NCBI GenBank assembly: GCA_036501535.1
Contig: DASYAE010000247.1
Span: forward strand, 1-11,962
DNA length: 11,962 nt
Reading direction: 5' to 3'
From: DASYAE01 sp036501535
GTDB lineage: Bacteria > Actinomycetota > Actinomycetes > Streptomycetales > Catenulisporaceae
The notes below the pieces were generated by a model. The model searched no databases and was not told the DNA's origin. It saw nothing but the letters and a program-made list of their open reading frames with translations. A program made the translations under genes and the position numbers. Positions 1-5,797 of this stretch are shown here, piece after piece (the stretch's first letter is position 1; each line of letters opens with the position of its first letter).

Positions 1-400
1 TCGTCACCAGGGAGGCGCGGAACGCGGCGGCCGGGGTGCGCCCGGACGGCAGCCGCTGGGCGAAGGCCGCGCCGAACTCGGCGTCGCCGTCCTGGCGCCG
101 GGCGCTGCGCCACGCGGACACCCCGAGATACACGAGCACGACCGCACCCACGACGTGCAGGCCCAGGTACAGCCACCGGTTGGCGCGCAGCAGCCCGGTC
201 AGGCCGGCGCCAGCCGCCAGCGCCCAGCAGAAGACGCCGATCTCGTTGCCGGCCACGGCAGCCAGCCCGGCGGCGCGCCCGTCGCGCACCGTCCGGTGCA
301 GGAACAGCGCCGTGGACGGCCCCGGCAGCGCGGCCACGGCCAGGCAGGCCAGCAAGAACGCCGGCAGCACCGCGAGCACGTGCCGGAGGATCTCACCCAT
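1..400 (-). CDS. LysE/RhtB-family exporter, N-terminal part (runs off left edge)
   Basis: This is the first 133 codons of an inner-membrane exporter of the LysE/RhtB superfamily, whose members export amino acids and related small metabolites. The ATG is at 400-398; the frame is open to the window edge, so the C-terminal third or more is missing (family members are about 200 residues). Three hydrophobic segments are visible, at about residues 8-34, 44-70 and 76-97. The first holds the family's Pro-Gly-Pro motif (residues 26-28) and is followed by a Gly-Arg-x-x-Gly-Leu stretch (41-46), as in known members. A GGAGGG lies about 12 bases upstream of the ATG, rather far. The gene follows SDR-C in the same direction after 130 bases, so it may be a separate unit. 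The exported substrate cannot be told. Confidence 0.85.
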   Translation of the reverse strand, partial: MGEILRHVLAVLPAFLLACLAVAALPGPSTALFLHRTVRDGRAAGLAAVAGNEIGVFCWALAAGAGLTGLLRANRWLYLGLHVVGAVVLVYLGVSAWRSARRQDGDAEFGAAFAQRLPSGRTPAAAFRASLVT

Positions 401-530
401 CCGCCGATTAGACCCTCCGCGGCCGCGGGCGGCCAAAGCATTTTCCGGGCGGACAGCGCCATACGGCATCGGCGATCTCAGCGGCGGCAAAGTTCCGGTC
501 CAGCAGGTCCGGCAGGCTACTGAGGCGGTC
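401..530. other. Gap between SDR-C and the exporter gene
   Basis: This 130-base stretch has no convincing gene. On the minus strand the SDR-C frame stays open for 40 codons past its TGA, to a TAA at 410-408, but lacks a start codon with a ribosome site. A GC-rich palindrome, GGCCGCGGGCGGCC, sits at 421-434. No clear promoter or T-tailed terminator was found. Confidence 0.4.
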
Positions 531-1274
531 TCACATCAGGCGGGCCAGCATCCCGCCGTCGACGATGACCGGGGCGCCGGTCACGAAGGAGGCCTGTTCG
601 GAGCAGAGGAACGCGACCACCCGCGCGATCTCGTCCGGCTGTGCCGTGCGCCCGATCGCGCCCGGCGGCGCCGAGACAACCACGCCGTCGCGGGCCATCC
701 CGGCGCCGTGCTGCGCGGACATCTCGGTGTCGACGCTGCCAACGACCAGCGCGTTCACCCGGATCCCGTCGTCGTAATAGTCCAGTGCCATCTGCCGCGT
801 CAGCGAGACCACCGCGCCCTTGCTCGCGGCGTAGGCCGCCGCCCGCGGCACGCTGGCGAAGGCGTGCACCGACGCCACGTTCACGATGCTGCCGCCACCG
901 GCCGTGCGCAGGTGCGGTATGACGGCCCGCGACATCAGGAAGACCGACTTCACGTTCACCGCCAGTACGCGGTCCCACACGTGCTCGGGCGTGTCGTCGA
1001 CGGCGTGCACGTCGAGGATGCCAGCGTTGTTGACCAGCACGTCGAGCCGGCCGAAGCGGCGCACCACCGCCGCCACCGACGCCGACACCGTGTCCGCGTC
1101 GCTGACGTCCGCCACGACGTGCATCCGGTCGTCGGAGTCGGCGACGGAGGCGGGTAGCACGTCGAACGTCGCAACCTGGAAACCCGCCGCGTCGAGCGCC
1201 AGTGCGGCGGCGGCTCCGATCCCCCGCGCGGCGCCCGTGACGATCGCCGCGCGGCGCGGCGACTCAGGAGACAC
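531..1274 (-). CDS. Short-chain dehydrogenase/reductase (SDR-C)
   Basis: A classical SDR of 247 residues that oxidises an alcohol or reduces a ketone with a nicotinamide cofactor in the cytoplasm. The cofactor motif TGAARGIG is at residues 13-20. Asp38 at the end of the second strand favours NAD over NADP. NNAG is at 82-85, and the catalytic Ser135, Tyr148 and Lys152 are present with normal spacing. The C-terminus carries the usual Ile-Val-Asp-Gly-Gly. The frame is open much further upstream, but that part is antisense-like shadow inside the E1 beta gene. The GTG at 1274-1272 puts the glycine motif at the normal distance from the N-terminus and overlaps the E1 beta stop by 11 bases; no good ribosome site precedes it, so translation is probably coupled. 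It is the last gene of module A. The substrate is unknown. Confidence 0.9.
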   Translation of the reverse strand: MSPESPRRAAIVTGAARGIGAAAALALDAAGFQVATFDVLPASVADSDDRMHVVADVSDADTVSASVAAVVRRFGRLDVLVNNAGILDVHAVDDTPEHVWDRVLAVNVKSVFLMSRAVIPHLRTAGGGSIVNVASVHAFASVPRAAAYAASKGAVVSLTRQMALDYYDDGIRVNALVVGSVDTEMSAQHGAGMARDGVVVSAPPGAIGRTAQPDEIARVVAFLCSEQASFVTGAPVIVDGGMLARLM

Positions 1275-2244
1275 GCGCGGCGGTAGCCGCCCGCAGCGAG
1301 CGGGCGATGTCGTCGGCGGACGGCGTGGCCCGGGCGAGCAGCGGCGCACTGTGCGGCGCCGGAACGGAGGGTGCGCCCACCCGCAGCACCGGGCCGTCGA
1401 GCACGTCGTAGAGCGACTCGGACAGCGCGGCAGCGATCTCGGCTCCGATTCCGCCGTGCCGCTGCGACTCGGTGACGACGACCAGGTGCCGGGTGCGGCG
1501 TACCGATTCCTCGACGAGTTCCAGGTCGAGCGGGGCAATGGTGCGCAGGTCGATCACCTCGGCCTCGACCCCTTCCGATGCGAGTTGCCCGGCCGCAGCG
1601 ATGGAGCGGGGAACGGTGACGCCGTAGGTCGCGACGGTAATATCACGGCCGGGCCGACGCACGGTGCCGCGACCGAACGGCACGAGATCCTCGGCCCCGC
1701 CGATCTCGCCGCGCAGGCCGGCGAGCAGCTTGTGCATCAGGAAGATCACCGGATCCTCGCCGCGCAGCGCCGACTTGATGAGCCCCTTTGTATCGGCGGG
1801 CGTCGACGGCATCGCTACGAGCAGCCCGGGCGTGTGCGCGAACCACGACTCGAAACTGTTGTTGTGCTGCGCGCCGCCACCCGCGACCCCGTTCGTCCCC
1901 CGGATCACCAGTGGCATCGGAGCGCCCCACATGAAGCGAATCTTCGCGGCCTGGTTGATGATCTCGTCCATGGCGCCGAAGGCGAAGTCGATGAAGTTGA
2001 GGTCGACGACCGGCCGCAGGCCGTTCATCGCCGCGCCCACGCCGGCCGCGACCATCGCTGCCTCAGAGATGGGTGCGTTGCGGACGCGGTCGCGGCCGAA
2101 CTCGCTGCCGAGCCCGCGCACCTGCCCCCAGTGGCCACCGCGCTCGAACAGGTCGGTGCCGTAGACGAGGATCCGCGGGTCGGTGCGCATCTCCTCGGCC
2201 AGGCCCTGCCGGTATGCCTGCGACAAGGTTGCCCGCTCGCTCAT
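1264..2244 (-). CDS. 2-oxoacid dehydrogenase E1 component, beta subunit
   Basis: Beta subunit (326 residues) of a heterotetrameric thiamine-diphosphate E1 of the pyruvate, acetoin or branched-chain 2-oxoacid dehydrogenase type. With the alpha subunit it decarboxylates a 2-oxoacid and passes the acyl group to a lipoyl lysine. The pyrimidine-binding domain fills roughly residues 5-180; Glu61 in PISEAA is the expected glutamate that activates the thiamine cofactor. AQHNNSFESWFAHTPGL (125-141) matches the family's conserved QH...WFAHxPGL segment. The C-terminal transketolase domain begins near residue 195 and includes DLRTIAPLD. The length is normal. The ATG overlaps the E1 alpha stop as ATGA, and GGGGA lies just upstream. 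Pyruvate, acetoin and branched-chain forms cannot be told apart from this sequence alone. Confidence 0.93.
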   Translation of the reverse strand: MSERATLSQAYRQGLAEEMRTDPRILVYGTDLFERGGHWGQVRGLGSEFGRDRVRNAPISEAAMVAAGVGAAMNGLRPVVDLNFIDFAFGAMDEIINQAAKIRFMWGAPMPLVIRGTNGVAGGGAQHNNSFESWFAHTPGLLVAMPSTPADTKGLIKSALRGEDPVIFLMHKLLAGLRGEIGGAEDLVPFGRGTVRRPGRDITVATYGVTVPRSIAAAGQLASEGVEAEVIDLRTIAPLDLELVEESVRRTRHLVVVTESQRHGGIGAEIAAALSESLYDVLDGPVLRVGAPSVPAPHSAPLLARATPSADDIARSLRAATAARVS

Positions 2245-3287
2245 AGGTTTCCCCGGATCTTCATGTCGATGCCGGTCACGTTGTCGAGCACGGTGGCCGG
2301 GTCGGGATAGGGCGACGACTCGGCGAACTCCACCGCGGCCGCGACCTGCGCAGCGACCTCCGCGTCGATCCCCTCCAGCGCGGCCGGCCTGAGCAACGCG
2401 GCGTCAGCGATCGACCGGCGCAGGCGCAGCACCGGGTCGCTCTCGGCCCGCCACCGCTCGACCTCGTCCTTCGTGCGGTAGGTCTCGCGATCGCCCACGT
2501 CATGGCCGCCATGCCGGTACGTCAGCGCCTCGATGAACGTCGGCCCCTCGCCGCCGCGCGCCCGGGCGACCGCGGCAGCGGCGATCCGGTACACGGCGGC
2601 CACGTCGCGGCCATCCACCTTGAACGCGGGCAGCCCGAAGCCGGACGCCCGCCCGGCGATGTCGCCACCACCGGTTACCTGGGCGAACGGCGTCTCGACG
2701 GCGTAGAGGTTGTTCTCGCAGACGATCACGAGCGGCAGCGTCCAGATACTTGCCAGGTTGACGAACTCCCAGACGCGGCCGATGTTGGCCGCGCCGTCGC
2801 CTATGAAGCCGACCGCGACCTGGCCGGTCTTGGTGACCGACGCCGCGAGCGCGGCACCCAGCGCGATGCCGAGTCCGGCCCCGACGATGCCGTTCGATCC
2901 GAAGTGCCCCTTCGACAGGTCCGCGAGATGCATATGACCACCGCGACCGCCCAGCGGTCCCGTTGCCTTGCCAAAGAGCTCGGCCATTATCAGGTCGGGC
3001 GCGAGCCCCTTGGCCAGCGTGATGTGATGACTGCGGTGGGTCCCCGTGACGATGTCGGTGGCGGCCAGCGCGCCGACCACGCCGACGGCGGTGGCCTCCT
3101 GGCCGACCGCCGAATGCATGCCACCGGGGATCCGGCCTTGCATTACCAGGGGCTCGGCCGTCGTCTCGAACTCGCGGATCAGCGCCATCGACCGGTACCA
3201 GCTTGCGGCCTGCTCGGCGTCAACCCCGCTCAGGTCGATCGGTTGCAACGACGCGGCCTCCGCGTCCGGGCCGGCCGTCAGGCTCAT
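2241..3287 (-). CDS. 2-oxoacid dehydrogenase E1 component, alpha subunit
   Basis: Alpha subunit (348 residues) of the same E1. The thiamine-diphosphate/Mg motif begins with GDG at residues 163-165, continues with Ala-Ala-Asn168, and ends near Glu-Asn-Asn at 191-193, as in E1 alpha proteins. His-Arg-Ser-His-His (84-88) takes the place of the usual YRxHG segment. The active-site loop YRHGGHDVGD (258-267) is followed by YRTKDEVERW, matching the family's RxxGHxxxD...YRxxxE pattern with His262 as the catalytic histidine. The ATG overlaps the lipoyl-protein stop as ATGA, and the 3' end overlaps E1 beta in the same way, so the subunits should be made in step. The length is typical. No E2 catalytic domain is encoded nearby, which is unusual for an E1 operon. 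Confidence 0.93.
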   Translation of the reverse strand: MSLTAGPDAEAASLQPIDLSGVDAEQAASWYRSMALIREFETTAEPLVMQGRIPGGMHSAVGQEATAVGVVGALAATDIVTGTHRSHHITLAKGLAPDLIMAELFGKATGPLGGRGGHMHLADLSKGHFGSNGIVGAGLGIALGAALAASVTKTGQVAVGFIGDGAANIGRVWEFVNLASIWTLPLVIVCENNLYAVETPFAQVTGGGDIAGRASGFGLPAFKVDGRDVAAVYRIAAAAVARARGGEGPTFIEALTYRHGGHDVGDRETYRTKDEVERWRAESDPVLRLRRSIADAALLRPAALEGIDAEVAAQVAAAVEFAESSPYPDPATVLDNVTGIDMKIRGNL

Positions 3288-3529
3288 GATTCGCTCTCGA
3301 TCCAGGTCAGGACGGTGCCGGGCGGGACCTCGCTGTCGGCGGCTACCAGCAGCTCACCGACTATCCCGTCGGCCGGCGACTCGATCTCGGTCTCGGCCTT
3401 CGTGGTCTCGACGACCAGCAGCGGGGTGCCAGCTCGCACCGTCGCACCCGCCTCGACCAGCCACGTCTGGATGTAGCTGTCGCTCTCGGTCATTCCGTAC
3501 CACGGCGCCGTCACGTCAATGCGTGCCAC
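3284..3529 (-). CDS. Free-standing lipoyl-domain protein (lipoyl-A)
   Basis: An 81-residue protein made of a single biotinyl/lipoyl attachment domain and nothing else. In normal E2 subunits this domain is followed by a subunit-binding domain and a large acyltransferase core; here it stops after the domain. The modified lysine should be Lys44 in VETTKAETE, with the usual SPADGIVGE second half-site (51-59). The common E2 motif is DKA, so Thr43 before the lysine is a variation, but nothing resembles the biotin motif AMKM. The protein presumably carries the acyl group formed by E1. The start is GTG at 3529-3527, chosen because a perfect AGGAGG sits 4 bases upstream. It overlaps E1 alpha by ATGA and follows SDR-A by 42 bases. 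Confidence 0.88.
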   Translation of the reverse strand: MARIDVTAPWYGMTESDSYIQTWLVEAGATVRAGTPLLVVETTKAETEIESPADGIVGELLVAADSEVPPGTVLTWIESES

Positions 3530-3533
3530 GAAT

Positions 3534-3539
3534 CCTCCT
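3534..3539 (-). promoter_or_regulatory. Ribosome binding site of lipoyl-A
   Basis: AGGAGG on the minus strand, 4 bases before the GTG at 3529. It is the strongest ribosome site of module A and fixes the start of the lipoyl protein. Confidence 0.75.
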
Positions 3540-3571
3540 GATCCTCGACTCTTGCCGGCTGCGCCGTCGGC

Positions 3572-4363
3572 TCAACCGAGCGTTCCCCCCGCATTGAACG
3601 CAAGGTTCCCGCCGTCAACGGGGAGGGTGACGCCGGTCACCATCGCCGCCGCGTCCGACGCCAGATAGACCACGGCGGCGGCGATGTCCGCAGGTTCGGC
3701 AGCCCGCCCCATCGGGATGCCGCGCCGGTAGTCGGACACGGTGGGGTCGCCGGCCTGCGTCCGCGCCTTCTCGTTGGCGACGAATCCGGCTGTCGCCACC
3801 TGGCACGGCGCGACGGCGTTGACCCGCACGCCGTGGCGAGCCCACTCGACGGCGAGCTCGCGGGTCATCGCGTCCACGCCGCCCTTGGTCACCGAGTAGG
3901 CGAAGTTGCCTCGACCCAGCGCCGTCGAGCCAGCGATCGAGGAGACATTGACGATCGAGCCGTAACCCCGGGCGACCATGCCGCGCCCGGCCGCGCGGGC
4001 GCAGAGGAAGTAGCCGGTGAGGTTCACCGCGAGGACACGCTGCCACGCCTCGATGTCGACCTCGAGCGGCAACGCACGCGGGTTGATGCCGGCGTTGTTG
4101 ACCAGCACGCCGACGTGGCCGAGCTTGGTCTCGATCTCGGCGAAGGCGGCCTCGACCTGTTGCTCGCTGGAGATGTCGCAGGTCCACGCCTGCGCACGGC
4201 CGCCAGCCGCGGTGATCTGATCGACAGTCCGGGCCGCGGCGGGCGCGTCGATGTCCAGCAAGGCCACCGTCGCGCCGGTCGCCGCGAATGCCTCACTGAT
4301 CGCCATGCCGATGCCGTTTGCACCTCCGTTGACGACGACCACCTGCTCGCTGGCCGGGCTCAT
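3572..4363 (-). CDS. Short-chain dehydrogenase/reductase (SDR-A)
   Basis: A 263-residue classical SDR. The cofactor loop reads NGGANGIG (12-19), with Asn replacing the usual first Thr; Asp37 suggests NAD. NNAG is at 89-92. Ser142, Tyr156 and Lys160 form the active site, with one residue more than usual between Ser and Tyr. The tail, PVDGGNLAFNAGG, and the segment RVNAVAPC are shared with SDR-B (10900-11763), so the two are closer to each other than to SDR-C. The ATG at 4363 has a strong GGAGGGAG 7 bases upstream, and a TAG closes the frame a few codons before it. It is the first intact gene of module A. It probably oxidises a hydroxy group upstream of the E1 reaction; the substrate is not known. 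Confidence 0.92.
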   Translation of the reverse strand: MSPASEQVVVVNGGANGIGMAISEAFAATGATVALLDIDAPAAARTVDQITAAGGRAQAWTCDISSEQQVEAAFAEIETKLGHVGVLVNNAGINPRALPLEVDIEAWQRVLAVNLTGYFLCARAAGRGMVARGYGSIVNVSSIAGSTALGRGNFAYSVTKGGVDAMTRELAVEWARHGVRVNAVAPCQVATAGFVANEKARTQAGDPTVSDYRRGIPMGRAAEPADIAAAVVYLASDAAAMVTGVTLPVDGGNLAFNAGGTLG

Positions 4364-4550
4364 GCGTCCGCTCCCTCCGCAATGACCACGCTACGCAGCC
4401 GAGGCACCGATCCGCCGGCGAGCAGCGCCACGATGCCCGGCGGGAGCCGCGGCGTGATCCGGGCACCTTTACCACCCCGCCGGAGCCGAACCTGTCAGGG
4501 CAGATGCCGGCCTCCGGGCCGCGGGCGGCGTCGAGCCTCGCGAGATGCAT
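4360..4550 (-). pseudogene. Likely N-terminal remnant of a fumarylacetoacetate hydrolase-family gene, frameshifted
   Basis: Two protein-like reading frames meet between about 4475 and 4460. The first starts at ATG 4550-4548 (MHLARLDAARGPEAGI...) and runs through ...FGSGGVVKV. The second, open from 4494, gives ITPRLPPGIVALLAGG, then SVPRLRSVVIAEGADA and TGA at 4362-4360. Joined by one frameshift they make about 63 residues that look like the N-terminal domain of FAH-family hydrolases (a start like MRLARF..GP..G, then VVDLTPRLPxGxxALLAxG..xLR). The second frame has the codon pattern of real genes here: G/C-rich third positions, poorer second positions. The catalytic FAH domain is absent. The final TGA overlaps the SDR-A ATG as ATGA. 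The family assignment is from pattern memory only; a small leader protein is the alternative. Confidence 0.45.
4434..4465 (-). other. Inverted repeat in the module A leader
   Basis: TGCCCGG (4434-4440) and CCGGGCA (4459-4465) form a perfect 7-base-pair stem around an 18-base loop that itself contains the palindrome GCCGCGGC. It lies in the transcribed leader before SDR-A, inside the presumed pseudogene. It may be chance in such GC-rich DNA, and no T-run follows it in the minus direction. Confidence 0.25.
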
Positions 4551-4559
4551 TATCCCTAC

Positions 4560-4588
4560 ATCGTCAGGAATATTTCGTTCATTGTCAA
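4560..4588 (-). promoter_or_regulatory. Candidate promoter of module A
   Basis: On the minus strand a perfect TTGACA (4588-4583) is followed after 17 bases by GACGAT (4565-4560), a weak -10 box. The stretch is conspicuously A/T-rich against the GC-rich surroundings and points toward SDR-A, about 200 bases downstream. The -35 and spacing are good; the -10 is poor. Confidence 0.4.
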
Positions 4589-4631
4589 CAGTATGCCAGA
4601 GTGCAGCGCGGTAGCAGGCTAGACCGAAGCT

Positions 4632-4816
4632 ACGGCCCGGCCAAAGCGACAGACGGCCAGGCTAAAGCGGCAGACGGCCAGGCTAAAGCGGCAGACAGCC
4701 AGGCTAAAGGACAGACGGCCAGGCTAAAGCGAGAGAGGGCCAGGCTAAGACGGCAGACGGCAGACGGCAGACGGCAGACGGCAGACGGCCAAGCTAAGGC
4801 GACGGAGGGCAAGCTG
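4632..4816. repeat. Tandem repeat array, 21-base units with an internal 7-base array
   Basis: Imperfect direct repeats of a 21-base unit, ACGGCCAGGCTAAAGCGGCA plus G. Copies start at 4632 (degenerate), 4653, 4674 (identical to the previous), 4695 (20 bases), 4715 and 4736. Five perfect ACGGCAG heptamers follow at 4750-4784, then a shortened copy at 4785 and a degenerate one at 4802. Since 21 is three times 7, the long unit may have grown from the short one or the array slipped. The array lies between the stop of the GntR-type gene and the promoter of module A. Both strands translate as repetitive heptapeptides, but no ribosome site or conserved domain supports a gene. Confidence 0.92.
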
Positions 4817-4826
4817 TTTGAGCCGG

Positions 4827-5657
4827 CTACTCAAGCAGGAACGACTTGGCCGTGTCGAGCTGGCTCGGCGTCATCTGCACGCTCGGCGCGGGCTCGGCCA
4901 GCGTAGACCAGATGCGGGTGTAGGCCCCCCGGATGTGTTCGCCGATCGCATCGACCGCCCGCATCTCGTCACCCGCCTCGATCAGGCTCAGGATGCGGCC
5001 ATGGTTCTTCACCATGTTCTGGCGCCAGTCGGGACCGGCCACGTTGCGCGAGAGCAGGAACCAGTAGACCTGCATCCGGATGTTCGACCAGCTCTGGTAG
5101 AGCCGGTCGTGGTGGGCCGCCTTGAAGATGAAGTCGTGGAAGTTCACATCCAGTCGCGCGGCCGCCTGCTCGGTGGGCTTGCGCCGCATCGCGAGCTGCA
5201 ACTCGGTGAGCGAGTCGTGGAGCCGTTCGATGTCGTCTGGCTCGTGCCGCCGGATCGCCAGCCGGACGGCGAGCGACTCCAGCGCCGAGCGCAGGCTGTA
5301 GACCTCGCCGAGATCCTCCAGGCTCAACTCGACGACGGTCGCGCCGCGGTGCCGCGACAGCCGTACCAGCCCTTCGCGTTCGAGAATAAGGAAGGCATCG
5401 CGCACGGGCCCACGGCTGACGTCGAGCGACTCGGAGACCTCTTCTTCGCGCAGGTGCTGGCCGGGTGAGAATTCGTCGTTGAGGATGGCTTCACGCAGCC
5501 GCTCGGCGACGACATCACCGAGCGAGGTCCGAGGGGCGGGACCAGCAACCAGCGAACGACGCAACGACTCCTTCCCAGCCGCCCGCCGCCCTCCAGCCAA
5601 GTCATCTCCATCTTGCTTACCGGCCGCGCTCAAGCCAGGCCCACGGTTACTTATCAT
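4827..5657 (-). CDS. GntR-family transcriptional regulator, FCD subfamily
   Basis: A DNA-binding regulator of about 276 residues. The winged helix-turn-helix spans roughly residues 44-112, with LREAIL, then PGQHLREEEVSESLDVSRGPVRDA and the wing EREGLVRLSRHRGATV, all typical of GntR proteins. The C-terminal FCD ligand domain (about 118-255) has the metal-binding pattern Asp170-x3-His174, His219 and His241, so it probably binds a small organic acid via a metal ion. The start is uncertain: ATG 5657 is given here, ATG 5678 is in the same frame, and the first 43 residues are not part of the domain, so a later start such as a TTG after GGAAGGAG is possible. It lies upstream of module A and divergent from the ketopantoate reductase-like gene, so it may control both. 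Confidence 0.9.
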   Translation of the reverse strand: MISNRGPGLSAAGKQDGDDLAGGRRAAGKESLRRSLVAGPAPRTSLGDVVAERLREAILNDEFSPGQHLREEEVSESLDVSRGPVRDAFLILEREGLVRLSRHRGATVVELSLEDLGEVYSLRSALESLAVRLAIRRHEPDDIERLHDSLTELQLAMRRKPTEQAAARLDVNFHDFIFKAAHHDRLYQSWSNIRMQVYWFLLSRNVAGPDWRQNMVKNHGRILSLIEAGDEMRAVDAIGEHIRGAYTRIWSTLAEPAPSVQMTPSQLDTAKSFLLE

Positions 5658-5683
5658 TAACGACAAACATACGATCATTTCGA
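5654..5683. promoter_or_regulatory. A/T-rich region at the start of the GntR-family gene, with a direct repeat
   Basis: An A/T-rich island containing ATCATTAACGA (5654-5664) and ATCATTTCGA (5674-5683), near-identical direct repeats 20 bases apart, two helical turns. It overlaps the two possible ATG starts of the regulator gene. It may be part of its promoter or an autoregulatory site; if it is the promoter, the true start lies further downstream. Confidence 0.3.
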
Positions 5684-5720
5684 GTGAGCTGTCCACGCGG
5701 ACGCGCGGCGTCTTGTGCCG

Positions 5721-5740
5721 GTACAGCACCGGCGCTGTGC
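5721..5740. promoter_or_regulatory. Candidate operator dyad in the divergent promoter region
   Basis: ACAGCACCGGCGCTGT (5723-5738) is a 16-base palindrome with one mismatched pair; the G5721-C5740 pair also matches outside it. Overlapping dyads GCCGGT/ACCGGC (5717-5733) and CAGCAC/GTGCTG (5724-5742) share the same bases. It lies between the GntR-type gene and the divergent reductase-family gene, where a local regulator would be expected to bind. It does not match the common GntR/FCD core TNGTnnnACNA. Confidence 0.35.
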
Positions 5741-5797
5741 TGACCGCCAGCAGCAATGCGCTTGCCGCCGGGCTCCTGCAAGATGCGGACAGGAACG

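Noticed and set aside
36..1157. Long plus-strand open frame of 373 codons
   Set aside because: Antisense to the exporter and SDR-C, whose motifs are clear; its translation is Arg/Pro/Ala-rich without domain features, as expected for the mirror of GC-rich genes.
886..2310. Plus-strand open frame of 474 codons
   Set aside because: Antisense to SDR-C and E1 beta; Asp/Arg/His-rich composition and no recognisable domain.
3284..3529. Biotin carrier protein as an alternative for the small lipoyl protein
   Set aside because: The biotin motif AMKM is absent, the lysine context is ETTKA, and the neighbours are E1 genes rather than a carboxylase.
4630..4812. Minus-strand 60-codon frame with repeated Leu-Ala-Trp-Pro-Ser heptapeptide
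   Set aside because: The frame is open only because 21 is a multiple of 3 and the unit has no stop in that phase; no ribosome site and no sign of selection on codons.
4632..4816. Possible CRISPR array
   Set aside because: Repeats are contiguous with no unique spacers, and no cas genes are present.
3833..4906. Plus-strand open frame running through SDR-A and the repeat array
   Set aside because: Mostly antisense to SDR-A, then repetitive DGQAKAA peptides from the tandem array; no ribosome site or domain.
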